Positions 22,342 through 33,481 of a DNA stretch of 64,000 nucleotides are shown in pieces (position 1 is the stretch's first letter; the number at the start of each line of letters is the position of its first letter). The notes under the pieces were generated by a model. The model worked only from the letters and a program-made list of their open reading frames with translations, had not been told where the DNA came from and did no database searches. Location: contig JAPTYO010000015.1 of the NCBI GenBank assembly GCA_036873135.1, positions 803,339 to 867,338 of the forward strand, written 5' to 3'. The translations under genes and the position numbers were made by a program. The DNA comes from Clarkia xantiana subsp. parviflora (Eukaryota > Streptophyta > Magnoliopsida > Myrtales > Onagraceae).

Positions 22342-24800
22342 TCAATCAGAGCCTTCGGGAGAGTCACCCTCACCCCCTGAAGCTGAACCACCGGCAGAGA
22401 TGGATGAAGAGGAGTCTGAAGTATCGATCTCCACAGGTGTAGCATCTACCTGTGCAGGGGCAGGCTCGTCTGCAACAGCAGCCTGACCCCTCAGAACAGC
22501 CATGTAGCCAGTAGCGTATGGCCCGAAGTCACCAAGATCACCAACTGGAAACTGAGGATCAATGCGGAAAATATGATCAACCAGATACTCACCAAACTGG
22601 TTCATCTCCTGAGTGAGACGCGCGCTATAATCAGCAGTGAAGGCAGAGGAAGCCTTGTACTCAGACACTGCGACAGTCCTCTCCTCTGCCCGGCACCTAG
22701 CCTCCAACTTCCGCAACTCCTCGGAGTGGAGTGAAGATGCAACCTCAGCCTCCCGGCGTAAACTACCTACGGTAGTCTCAAGCAAGGACACTTGGTCCCT
22801 GAGCTCCTGCATCTTTAAATCAGATAAGCGCGCCTTCTCAGCAGCAGTGGCGAGCTCCGCCTTCAGAGAGACCTGGCTGTCCTCAAGGGTCTTCTTCTCG
22901 TTAGATAACTCGAGCACGAGTGATGACATGTTCACCATGTCAGACATACCCTAACAATTCAAACAAGGGATGAGTAACCGAAAGACAACCAATATGAAAG
23001 TATAAAGAAGAAAGCAAGGAACAACTCACAGGTGCATAACGAGAAAGTACACCCTGAACAAAGCGCCGAGTCTCCCCAGGAGACTTGGGCTGAGCAACAC
23101 GATCGCCAGGGGGGATGGCACCGCGGAGTACGCGGATGCCAACCTCAGGAGTCCGCAAAGAGGAGCTGCTATCAAGGTGGAACTCCTTCAAACCAGCGAA
23201 AGGAGTCCACTCAGACCCAATAACGTCTTCATCAGTAAGACGTGCGAAATCCTTCCGACTTAAAGTCGGAGGCCCACCTATACAAGAAAAGCAAGTCAAA
23301 GGAAAATATAAACATAGAAGGATCAGTAACAAGGTAGAGATCAAACCTGAGGACCGCGCCCTCGGCTGGGGGGCAGGGGAACCACCACCAACAGGTCGCT
23401 TCCCTTTGTCAGCCAGGGAAGGCACCTCTTCGACCACCATCTCCTTATCGCGAGATAGGGTCGGGGGACGAGCAACAGGCGAAGCAGGATCCGCAGCTTT
23501 CTTCCTCTTAGCAGCCGAGGCCCCGGCCTCAGAATCAGATCTCCGAGGCTTGGACTTGGAAGGTCCAGAATCTCTGCCTACGGAGACAACCCTCTCGGTC
23601 ACCAAGGGGGAGCGTCCTAGCAATGTAAGAAAAGCAAGATAAGGAAAACACAAAGTATACCATAAAGAAGCAAACAGGAGGAAACATACCAGAGGCCCCA
23701 GCCTTCTTCCCAGGCATGGGGGATTCTTCAGAGTGGAACTAGAAGGAGCCTTCCTCTTGCTCAGGTCAATAGGGGCTCCCTGCACGTTATAGGTTTTTCA
23801 ATGAAACCAACCTACAAAGGAAGAGCAGAAGGTAAATAAAGATGAGAAGACTAAGTGACATACCGAACCCCCGGAGTCAGGAGTCAAACTGATCCCGGCC
23901 TCGTAAAGATCCGTCTCAGTCACTAAGGACACGGGACAGTACGATCGAGTCCTGTTGCTCTCATGAATGATCTTCATAGTCTCCAAATCAACGGAGGAGA
24001 ACTCCCCAAAAGCAGGCCAACCATCCGACCGATCTTCATTCAAGACCGACCAAGTGACGTATCGATCTGTAATGAAGAAGTAATGCTTGGCCCAGTGACT
24101 GGCCGAGTTGTCGCTCCGGGCCACGAAGCGAAGAGAGGTATCCCACTCGACCCCACTCAACCCGAAATCAGCAAATCGGGGATCCTTGAAGGTCGGATGG
24201 CGAGTTACGAAACTCGCAAACCCCACCTTCGTCTGGTACTGGAACCGGTAGAAACATCGGAACAGAACAAGGGAGTACTTCCAGGAGTACCAATGGCACA
24301 ACACCCGGAAGCCCACCCAGATACGGAGGGCACTAGGGGCAAGGTTCACAGGAGAAATCCTGAAGAACCTGCTCAACTCTATGAGGTCATCGCAGTAAGG
24401 CAACCTCAACCCAAATCGAATCTGGGAGGGGTAAACGACGACCTTCCCCCTAGGAGGCTCCGTCACCGTCTCGCGGGTATTCCCCAAGGAGGGGAGAAAA
24501 GGATATAGAGGCTCATCTAGGGGACAGATATCTCCTAAGGTAACGTGCTCATTGTAATCGGACCTAGTGAGATGGTTCTCCGACAGGGCAGCGAGACCTA
24601 AGGCAAAGGTAGCAGGTAATCCCAAAGTTCGAATCAAGTTTCGACTAACACCCCAGCTTAGATCGCGACACTAAGCTAATGATAGGAAAGGAAGTAATGC
24701 GACAAAAAGAAGAGAAAAGGAACTCACTCATCCTTCGGAGGATGTAACGCCTCTGTAGAGTCTGTGTGCGCGGACACCACCAGGAATACAGTACCTGCCA
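22342..24800 (-). CDS. Antisense spliced gene of element C (Transposase_28-type)
   Basis: A multi-exon gene runs opposite to the element. The upstream exon (24637-23860) carries the putative gypsy-type transposon domain, with GKVVVYPSQIRFGLRLPY, LAPSALRIWVGFRVLC and a HYFFITDRYVTW segment. Middle exons (23785-23035) hold MPGKKAG, KRKKAADP, a DFARLTDEDVIGSEW segment and RRFVQGVLSRYAP. The last exon (22947-22342) is a coiled coil of about 110 residues, then an acidic Ser/Gly/Glu tail ending EGSD. Introns with GTATG/GTGAG starts and AG ends separate the blocks, so it was spliced on the minus strand. Function is unknown. Extra antisense ORFs near the 3' LTR are known in Tat-lineage elements. The 5' end and first exon are uncertain; an exon at 24800-24725 is plausible. 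Confidence 0.75.
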
Positions 24801-26278
24801 CGACATGACAAATATCAAGGCAAGAAAATTTCCGAAAAACCGGAAGTACTCCGACACTCGACCAACGACAACAACCAAAGATTCGAAGACACCCAACAAA
24901 GATAGCCAATATTAGCCAAGGACACCACGACAACCAAATCGAATAATTTTATCCGAACCTAAAGTCGGTTTTCGGGCAAAATTACCGTTACGCCCTCCAA
25001 CGAAGATCAACACACAAACGGCGATACAATATCAAATTCAAAACCGGGATAGTTTAACCGGACAAGAAACTATCTCCGGGCGACCGGCGAAATTTTTCCA
25101 AATCCACAACTACCTACGGCTACCCACGGCAATCCCACATTCAATCAAATTCCGGCAATCAAACATCGGCAATCAAGTATCAACAATTCAAAAATCGACA
25201 TTTTATGCGGTAACGGAAAGGAAAAGAGTGGACCTTCGGAAAACCCGACCCGATGTGATAAACGGGTTCGGAATTCGAATTTGGGCGTTGCCGGAAATCA
25301 GCCCCTCGCCGAGAGTGGCCCGCCGCCGCCGTCGCCGGAGCAGAGTCCAGTCGCCCCACCGTCGTCACTTGCCGGTGATGTCCGGCCAATGTCGCCGTCC
25401 TCCGTCGATCGTCAGCACAGCCCCGTCGTCGTCGCCGTGCCCCGTCGACTGTCAGCCCAGCGCCGTAATCGCCAATCGGGCCACCTGCCGCCTCCGCGTC
25501 GCCGCTGGTTGCTTTCCGCCTGGAGCTACGTCGTCGCCTCCGGCCGAGCTCCCTCCTGTCGCCAATCCCGGCTGAGCCGCTGGTCGGATTTCTGGTTCCT
25601 CACCGGAAGTTTCGGCCGGCCCTTACCTTGGGTGTGCTCCTAAATTTTTCTTGCTCTCCAAGGGTGAGAAGAGAGGGAAAATGGTGGCTATGGTGACTAA
25701 CTAAGGTATTTTCCTAACTCTCCTCTATATTTGAAAGATGGTAGGGTTTTTTAAAGAGATTTAATCATCACCCTCCATTTATTTTTAAGTGAGATCTAAG
25801 GGCCAAAGAAAAACCATCACTTTTATCCCTTTTAACTATAGCTAAGTATATCTCCATACTTAGAAAAACTATTAAGTTAGACTTATTCTTGAATATCCCA
25901 TACTTAGAAAAAAAATTTAACCAAAATTAAATTTTTCCTCACTTAGGCAAAATCCCGGCACGAAATTGAAACATAAGTCACTTAGTTGCATTCGTATTGC
26001 ATCCTTATGCGAGCATGTATTTTTTGAGTACACGTCTGTAGCGAAGGCAGATTTATTACTCCCACCTCAGACGGACGCGTGCTTAGGCACACGTCCGCGC
26101 TACTCTAACATTTACAACTCCTCTATCTCATAAGGCAGGGGGCAAAGTCGAAGACGCGCATCCATGGGTAAGCAAGCATTCAGACGAAAGGTAAAACCCC
26201 GGTTTCAAATTGCGCGTATCATACCATCCTGAAATAGAGTCAATCAAGGGTTAGGCCATTGGTTGACTCGGGGGCATG
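24801..26278. other. Leader of the antisense gene and 3' untranslated part of element C
   Basis: From 25280 to 25640 the DNA is strikingly GC-rich (CCGCCGTCGCC-type runs) compared with the AT-rich flanks. Open frames there exist on both strands and look like composition effects. The rest to 26278 is AT-rich with no gene. It ends GACTCGGGGGCATG before the 3' LTR, a short G-run that may act as the polypurine tract. Confidence 0.5.
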
Positions 26279-27132
26279 TGATGGATATACGCCCAATTTG
26301 AACCCGTTGACTTCCGAACCGTTTTATTTTTATCATCCCATTATTGATTGTAAATCGAAACTTCAACCCGAGCACTTCGCGAGAACATCAAACGGAACGG
26401 ACGAGGCCGAAGCGCTCGTCCGGCCGAGGCAAACTCACCTAGGTGAGGTTGGGTGGCCACACCCGACCTCCCCTAGGGGAGATCGGGTCAGCCAACCCGA
26501 TCTCCCCTAGGGGAGATCGGGTGGACCAACTCGATCTCTCCTAGGAGAGATCGGGTCGGCCAACCCGATCTCTCCTAGGAGGGATGGGGTTGGCCAACCC
26601 CATCCTCCCTAGGAGGGGTTGGGCGCCCTCACCCAACCCCTACCCTTGGGGGTCGGATTTCCCTTCCCCCCAAGGGCCCCGGCACCACCCTTGGACTTCC
26701 ACACTCGGTTTATTCCGCCTACCTTCTCCGTGTCCTAAGGTCCTAATTGTGCGTTTAAAGGTTAATTAACTGTGTTTTAGGGTTAACGATGTCATTAAGC
26801 CACCTTAATGACACCGTTGCCTATAAATACCCCACCTTCACAATTCATTTGATCATCTTGGCAATTTGGATAATTTTGCTCTGACATCTCTCTAGCTTTA
26901 TCTCTCTAAAAACGATACTGACTTAGGCATCGGAGAGGGTTCATCAGGCACCACCCCCCCCCCCCTCTGTGCCTGGTACTGCCCCTTCTGCAGGGCGAAA
27001 GGAGAAGAAGGGCTAAGGAAGGAAGGACGCAAGCTGAGACAGTGCAACCCGAGAGAACCGGATCACCCACATCTCCAGTGAGGAACGAGATTTGAGCCGA
27101 CCACCCGTTGACCCTGATCTCGGAACCTAACA
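26279..27132 (+). repeat. Element C 3' LTR
   Basis: This 854-bp LTR is almost identical to 16603-17465, including the palindrome array and the TATA hairpin. It lacks part of the GGAA run. It ends CCTAACA, then the AAATT target repeat. Confidence 0.95.
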
Positions 27133-28429
27133 AAATTCACTGGATTTTCTGATTCAAACCTAAAAAAAAAGGTACTTCAAATAGGTTTCGGTACAAAGAT
27201 TTGAACGTAACTACCTTAGGGTTAATAGATAGTTCAATATGCAAACCTTTCTTTCAATGCAACTGTCTCATGGATGTCAGGGTTTATGTATAGATGGCTT
27301 GATGTAGAAGTATTCAAAGTTGGCTTGCCTAACAAACCAAAAGTAATAATATTTGTACAATGAATTTAAGTAATATTATGGGAGAAAAAATGTTAAAAAC
27401 CTATTCCAAACCTTGATATGTAGTAACTGTAACAGCTGCTACAGCAACTATAACTGGATGTGATAACTTCTGAACATCATCAGTTTGCAACAATTCATTG
27501 AATTTCCCCATAAAGTTAGATTGATCAGAGCCCCTATAATTGTGTTATTACATTAAGTTAGAAAGTTAATAATTTCTGTGTATACAAAGATAAACAAAAA
27601 AAAAAAGTTATCTACATACTTACCCATGTAGTTTCAATACTACATCACGAACAGTGGTGTTCATCCCTTTCGCTTCTATCTTTCTTGTAGGACTTAGTGA
27701 TTCAAGCTTACCAATAACATCTATCATTTAAACATTATAAGTTAATAATTTTGGATAATAATTAATGTATGAACATGTATATAAAGATGGATAACATACC
27801 TGTTAGGACTGAATGATTTGATTGTCTTGATTCAATTAAGTCCAAATCTGCAATGAAAAATACATTGAAGCTAAAGGAGGTAGCTGTGTATCCTCAGGCA
27901 GAGAATGAACATAAGTGTTCAGAAGGAATTCAATCTTCTTTTCAGTTGACACTGGACGATGCGATCCAATTGCAGGTCGAACATTGAAATTCTGTATCTT
28001 CACGATATCACCATCAACTATCCAACTGTCAGATTTCCGTTTCTCCATTTTTTGAAGAATACGCTCTTGAATTTGAGCATGCATGCAGAGACCCTACAAA
28101 AAATGGTTTTTTTTTTACATTTCACAATAAGGAAAATGGCAAGTATAGAAAAATTAAGAATTAACATTCACAGAGATGACACTAGTTCAGAAAAAGGTAG
28201 TAAACAATGCTTTCAATGATTTAAAGTGATCAATAGAAACATTTAGAAAAAAAAAATAGGCCAATTTTTTTTTTTAAAATACCTCTTCATCTATCAGCAG
28301 CATGTCCTTTGAGTAAATAGCACCAGTCTTGATGTTCATAGCTATCCAAGATCTGATTATTCGTACCCGAATAACACATTTGTTTAACCCCTGAGTTAGG
28401 TCTCCTAGTTTTGTATATTGCTTAGCCAT
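27133..28429 (-). pseudogene. RPA1-like gene, 5' half (exons 1-6a)
   Basis: Start ATG is at 28429 (MAKQYTKLGDLTQGLNK). Exons are 28429-28283, 28093-27800, 27720-27624, 27533-27412, 27328-27247 and 27159-27133, all with GT/AG borders. Exons 1-2 form the first OB-fold (IRVRIIRSWIA, SDSWIVDGDIVKIQNFNV, RQSNHSVLT). Exons 3-5 form the second (DVIGKLESLSPTRKIEAKG, RDVVLKLHG, LYINPDIHETVALKER). Exon 2 is one base short: the frame changes in a T-run near 27852, giving a stop unless compensated. In exon 4 the family signature LTLWG is readable but out of frame (about 27523-27505). Ignoring the exon 2 shift, all other phases fit and the gene would encode about 464 residues. It binds single-stranded DNA in the family; here it is inactivated. 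Confidence 0.85.
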
Positions 28430-29253
28430 TTTGTATGCCTTTAAAATGATCAAAAGAAATCAGCATCATCGTATTCAAAATCAGTCAACAGACGAAATCA
28501 GTATCATCAGATGTAAATGTGTAAATTAATAAAATTTTGGTCAAAGGACAACAAAAACTTGCAGAACAACAAAAAAAAAATGCAGAAAAATTACATTAAA
28601 AAATAAACGAAGGTTCACAAAGTTGCAGAACTAAAAATAAAATGCAGAAAAGAAACTTACAGAAATAATATAACAAAAACTTGCAGAACAACAACCAAAA
28701 ATCCAGAAAATAACTTGCAGAAACTAATTTGCAGAACCCAAAAAAATGCAGGAAAAAAATTTGGATGTATATTCGTATTATTAATTTTTTTTTTTTTTGC
28801 AACGGTAAAAAACGCAGAACAAACGATTGCAGGAACAATCGATTACTGAGAATTTTTTTTAGTAAAAAGGTTCAATACATCAGAACAAAAACTTGCAGAA
28901 CAACAATAAAAAATGCAGAAAAATTACTTGCAGAAACAAAAGATTGCTGGGGAAAATTAATCAGTTCACTTTTTTTTTTTGGACAAAGGACTTCCATTAA
29001 AAAGTAACCGAAGGTTCACAAAGTTGCAGAACTAAAAATAAAATGTAGAAATGAAACTTAGAGAAATAATATAACAAAAACTTGCAGAACAACAACCAAA
29101 AATCCAGAAAAATAACTTGTAGAAACTAACTTGCAGAACCCAAAAAAATGCAGGAAAAAAATTTGGATGTAAATTCGTATAATTATTTAATTTTTTTTTT
29201 TTTTTGCAACGGTAAAAAACGCAGAACAAACGATTGCAGGAACAATCGATTAC
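28430..29253. repeat. RPA1-like upstream region, 400-bp tandem duplication
   Basis: Sequence from about 28593 recurs at about 28994 (offset 401 bp), with many CTTGCAGAAC words and T-runs before GCAACGG. The second copy is interrupted by B1 and continues at 38422-38520. It probably lies in the 5' untranslated region or first intron of the RPA1-like gene. Confidence 0.85.
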
Positions 29254-30016
29254 TGTTGGATCACGGGCGAAGCTCCGTTACGTCCTTGACGGAAAGCTTG
29301 GACTCCTGGGCTCCGCGTAATCCTGCAAAAGGGGATGACCTGGGTGGTGACCCAGAATCCGTCTCCGATGCTTAAATGAGTATGGTGATCAATGGGTGGT
29401 AAGCAAAGAGTCTAAGTTCGTATCAGCTAGATCGTTTTCTGAGGTAACTTCCTCCTTTATATAGGAGGGGAAATTACTCAGTTACCTGTTACTGCGCCTG
29501 GCAGTTTTGCCCATGATTCCGTGTATCTCGCCACGATTCCGTATATCTCGGTCGGGATTCCGTGTATCTCGCCCCACGCTCCGCGTATCTTACCCATACC
29601 TCCGCGTATCTCGGGTACGCCCTGCGTATCTCGGGGGAGTTTATCTCTATCTCTAACCGTCTTCCCAATACTCTTATCTAGTAGGCGGGTTTCTCGGTCT
29701 TATCCTCTGATCACAAGTCTCGACTCCTGTCGGGGACTCCAGAGTTGTCTCATTCTAGATCACCACCCAGGACCTTCAGTCTCTACGGGACAGGTCCAGC
29801 CTCTGCGGGGCTTTATTATCGGGGCCTTTACTAAGGCATATCGGGGCCTGCTCAGAGGCTTCTCGTCGGGAGCATTCAGCTCATACATCGGGACCGCTAA
29901 AATCGGGACCCTTCGTGCTGGGCCTCTGGGCTTTCCAAGCTTTTCACGAGGCCCACTGGACCTACTCGCTGTCCATTGGCTGTTAACGGGGCTAACGATT
30001 ACATCGGAGCCCATCA
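29254..30016 (-). repeat. B1 3' LTR
   Basis: This 763-bp LTR starts TGTTGGATCACGGGCG on plus and ends GGAGCCCATCA. It is followed by TTTGCCCCCA, the complement of the polypurine tract (TGGGGGCAAA). It contains the TATA hairpin near 29446-29480 and the GATTCCGTGTATCTCG-type tandem subrepeats at 29515-29640. Confidence 0.95.
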
Positions 30017-30622
30017 TTTGCCCCCAAGACATGGGGGACTTTTAGTTCGTCATGTCTTCCAGTCCAGATCTTTTGACCTCGTTGTCGGGAGCTTTTGTCT
30101 TCGTACCTCCCGATATCACCGTCGGGGGCTTTTACCTTCACATTTCTTGATACCTCAATTGGAGGCTTTTATCTTCACACCCTCTGATACCACTGTCGGA
30201 AGTTTTTGCCTTGCGTGTGATTGTTGCATAACAGAGTCTCTTACTCATGATTGCCTTGGGCCCACCAGGCCCCATGGGCAGTTGCCAAATCCGAGGAGAC
30301 TCCTCGGTTACTGTAGCATTAAATGCCTAGGGATAAGGAAACGACGTTTACATCAGCGTGACTGTCGCTTTCTGAAAAAGGCACTCATTACGTCAGCATC
30401 GTCTTTTCTGTACTGTCCCTCAGTCTTCGACGGTCGAGATTGAATTGTTTCGTCTTCAACGGTCCAGATTAAGTCCGTCCAGTTTGTCATTTTGCTTATA
30501 AAAGCTAAGACCTGGGCGCTATTCTTCTTCACCGTCTCCATTTTCGGAAGCGCCTCCGTTTTTGGACCTGAAGTTTTCTTCTCCCCATGTCTTTTGCTCT
30601 TCAAGTGATTCAAGACTTTACC
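30017..30622 (+). promoter_or_regulatory. Promoter region of the B1 antisense ORF
   Basis: The TATA box CTTATAAAAG is at 30495-30504, about 120 bp before the ATG at 30623. The stretch from TCTGAAAAAGGCACT (30370) through CTTCAACGGTCCAGATT to the ATG is conserved with 60570-60836 of element E, including the TATA box. This supports a dedicated promoter inside the element reading toward pol. Short near-repeats with CTTTTGTCTTCGTACC-like words fill 30080-30220. Confidence 0.6.
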
Positions 30623-31032
30623 ATGTCTGGTAAGGTTTCCTTCTCCATCGTTTGCTTGCCTCTTTACTTAGCTTAATTGTATTTTTTCCGAATGAACCTA
30701 ACATTCCTTTCAATGGCTGATTTTAGATAGTGGATCTGGTTTCGAGGGAAGGAAGCCTTTCAACTTCGACTATGTTCTAAACGAGATTTTCAGCACTGCT
30801 TATGATGCAGCTCTCCGGGAAGGATGTATCATTTCCACCAAAGAGGCCGATGCTCAAGGCCGGAAATGCATACCACAAGTTCAGAGTGAAGAGGAGCTAC
30901 TTCTTCATCGGGAACTCCTCGATCCTATGATTCTGACAGCCGTTCCTCCAACGGCTGACCCTGTGGACCACTTCTGCCACCAACTCCGTGGATCCAACTC
31001 CTGCTGACACCGCTAATAAGGACCAAGCTTAA
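30623..31032 (+). pseudogene. B1 antisense ORF remnant, internally deleted
   Basis: ATGTCTG at 30623 is followed by an intron to 30726, then GSGFEGRKPFNFDYVLNEI, matching element E (GGRKPFKFDYACNEI). The end, VDPTPADTANKDQA plus stop at 31032, matches E's VDPTPLDAAKDQA in another frame. The whole Transposase_28 domain, basic region and coiled coil present in C and E are missing. So only the two ends of the gene survive, out of phase. Confidence 0.7.
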
Positions 31033-31255
31033 TGCCCTGTTGTTTTTTAGTCCTTGCGATTTTTCTCCTTGTCTTCTTTATCCTTTGTATCGGAACTCCT
31101 AGGCCTTCGAGCCTTTATATAAGGAATTTCTTTTATCTGTTTTGGTTTCGACGATCATTTGCACTTTATCTAAAGCGGCTTGAAATTCGTTACTCAGAAC
31201 GTTCTAATGCGCCATTAAAATGACTCCATACGTCCTTCAGACGTTTTACTCGCGA
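31033..31255. other. Spacer 3' of the B1 antisense ORF
   Basis: Nothing coding was recognised; it resembles the T-rich stretch after the stop codon of E at 63675. Confidence 0.4.
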
Positions 31256-31470
31256 CTTTACCATTTAAGGTTTCTGGTCCAATCGGGACTTCACCACTTA
31301 AGGTTTCTCGTCCAAAATCGGGACTTCACCACTTAAGGCTTCTCGTCCAAAATCGGGACTTCACCACTTAAGGCTTCTCGTCCAAAATCGGAACTTCACC
31401 ACTTAAGGCTTATCGTCCAAAATCGGGACTTCACCACTTAAGGCTTCTCGTCCACGCCTTTCAAGGCCAT
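31256..31470. repeat. 35-bp tandem repeat in B1
   Basis: About six copies of a 35-bp unit containing TTCACCACTTAAGGCTTCTC have exact 35-bp spacing (31291, 31326, 31361). The CACTTAAGG word is shared with the array in E (63766-64000). Confidence 0.9.
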
Positions 31471-31800
31471 TTTCATACCCCTTAGGGCTTTCATTACGTC
31501 TCTACCGGACGACTTAATCGTACCCTTTAAGGCTTTTTGCCGCATCATATAGACGACTTACACGGACCTGTTAAGGCTTTTTCATACCCGTTAAGGCTTT
31601 TGGCCGCATCATATAGACGACTTACGCGGACCCATCAGGGCCTTTTCATACCTAGGCTTTTGGTTGCATCATATAGACGACTTACGTGTACCCCGTAGGG
31701 CTTTTGTCCGTACCTGTTAAGGCTTTTGGCCGCGTCATATAGACGACTTACGCATCCCCCGCGGGGCTTTCATCGTACCTCGGAAGGCTTTTGTCGCGTC
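31471..31800. repeat. 60-66-bp tandem repeat in B1
   Basis: Copies of CATCATATAGACGACTTACG occur at about 31543, 31607, 31667 and 31733, with TTAAGGCTTTT between them. It is a longer-period continuation of the preceding array. Confidence 0.85.
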
Positions 31801-31943
31801 ACTCAGGACATCTTATTAACAGCTAGAATAAATTTGAAAGCAATTTGATCGGAAGGCAACTTCTTTTATTCATAAATAGCTCAAAATAGGCTTACATCGG
31901 ATCTTATTGATAGACAATTTGCGCCCTTCACGGCGGCTTAATA

Positions 31944-33480
31944 TCAAGCATGATACTTCTTCAAGTGTTCGCCACTGAAGGAATGCTTCAACGTCTTGCC
32001 CTCGAGATCCTCTAACTTGTATGCATTGGGCACTGGCATCCCTACGATCTTGTAAGGTCCTTCCCATTTTGGTGACAGCTTGTTGATCCGATCTTGATGA
32101 ACAAACTCATTCCTCCGCCAGACAAGTTCTCCCACGAAGAATTGTCGGGACGTGACACGCCGATTATAATATCGAGCTGTTGCCAGACGCATTCGGGCCT
32201 GGACTTCATCAGCCTTCCACCTCTTTTCCTCGAGTAGGTCTAAGTCCAGACGTCTCATTTCCTCGTTTGTCAGAGGCTCGTAATATTTCGCGCGGTGGGA
32301 CGCCACCGCTATCTCCACGGGAGCGACTGCCTCCGTGCCATAAACCAGGCCAAACGGAGTTTCTCCTGTTGATTGCTTGGGTGTTGTTCTCACAGCCCAT
32401 AGCACATTCTCGAGCTCATCCAGCCAATGGCCCTGCAAGGCATAGACTCTCTTCTTCAAGCCATCCATCACTATCTTGTTGGCTGATCCTACCTGGCCAT
32501 TGGTCTGAGCGTGGCGGACTGAGGCGGTCCGATGCTCAATGTTTAGTTCTTCCAGGTACTCCTTCAACTGAGCCCCATTGAACGGAGGGCCGTTGTCGCT
32601 GATCAACACTCGCGGGACCCCGTACCGGGATATGATCTGAGTCTGAAGAAACTTGAGGATCTGCTGCCCCGTCGTTCTAGCCAATGCTTTAGCCTCTATC
32701 CACTTTGAGAAGTAGTCGATAGCCACGAGTAAGTACTTGCACTGACCTCTCGCTTGGGGAAGTGGTCCCACCAAGTCAATCCCCCATTGCGCGAAGGGCC
32801 ATGCACTCCTGATGGGCATTAGGTCCGCGGCGGGAGCCACGATATTTGGGGCGTACCTCTGGCATGCATCACAGGATCGGACCATCGCGGTCGCTTCCTT
32901 GTTCATCGAGGGCCAATAGTAGCCTAAGTTCAATGCCTTCCTTACTAGAGATCGGGCCCCTTCATGGCAGGCCGCGACTCCTTCGTGTAGCTCCCTCAGG
33001 ATCCGATTTGTATCAGGCTCTGCTACGCATTTTAGAAAAGGCTTTACATACCCTTTTTTGTACAACTGGTTGTCCACCATTGCATAGTTGTCTGCAATCC
33101 ACCGCAACCTGACAGCTGCCACTTTGTCATCGGGGAGTACCCCCGTAGTCAGGTACGTGACCATCGGGGTCATCCAAGTGGGCTTCTCCTCTTCCTCCGA
33201 TCCTGTCTCAATAGCACAGATCTCTGCCGGATCGATGTTTGAGATAATCACCTTCCTTAGGAAATGCACCTTCCGATTCTCCTCGGGGGCCACTCCTAGG
33301 GCAAACTTACTCAAGGCATCCGCTTCCACGTTCTCTTCCCTCGGGATCGCCTCGATATCAAAGCTTTTGAAGCTTCACTTCAAAGTCTGCACCTCGTGCA
33401 AATATTTCTTCATTGTCGGGCTCTTAGCTTCATAACTCCCCTGGACTTGATTTACAACCAAGCTAGCATCGCATTTCACT
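31944..33480 (-). pseudogene. pol: B1 second RNase H end and integrase
   Basis: From 33329 an open frame of 461 codons encodes the integrase region. The zinc-binding HHCC part is ELHEGVAACHEGARSLV to DACQRYAP. The core has QWGIDLVGPLPQARG and VLISDNGPPFNG. The third catalytic acid is lost: the motif reads TNGQVGSANK, with Gly (GGA at 32489-32487) where Glu is expected. The C-part includes GELVWRR and KLSPKWEGPYKI. Upstream, a GGA to TGA stop at 33377-33375 cuts the link to RNase H. Integrase joins cDNA to chromosomal DNA; this copy should be inactive. Confidence 0.92.
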
Positions 33481-33481
33481 T

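Larger units (their letters stand above)
16603..27132 (+). mobile_element. Element C: non-autonomous Tat-like LTR element with gag-PR-gag and antisense gene
   Basis: LTRs at 16603-17465 and 26279-27132 are flanked by AAATT at 16598-16602 and 27133-27137, proving one insertion of 10.5 kb. In order the interior holds a primer site, gag fused to an aspartic protease and a second gag-like segment, two tandem repeat fields, an antisense spliced gene, and a GC-rich leader. No reverse transcriptase, RNase H or integrase was found on either strand. The layout matches the 3' part of B1 and of E. The target was exon 6 of the RPA1-like gene. The LTRs differ at under a dozen places by eye plus length changes in C- and GGAA-runs, so the insertion is fairly recent. 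Confidence 0.92.

Noticed and set aside
25228..25643. Plus-strand Pro/Arg-rich frames of 115-120 codons
   Set aside because: GC-rich composition keeps several frames open on both strands; no motif or homologous counterpart in the other elements.
31256..31800. Regular repeats looking like a CRISPR array
   Set aside because: Repeats are contiguous with no unique spacers, inside a plant LTR element.
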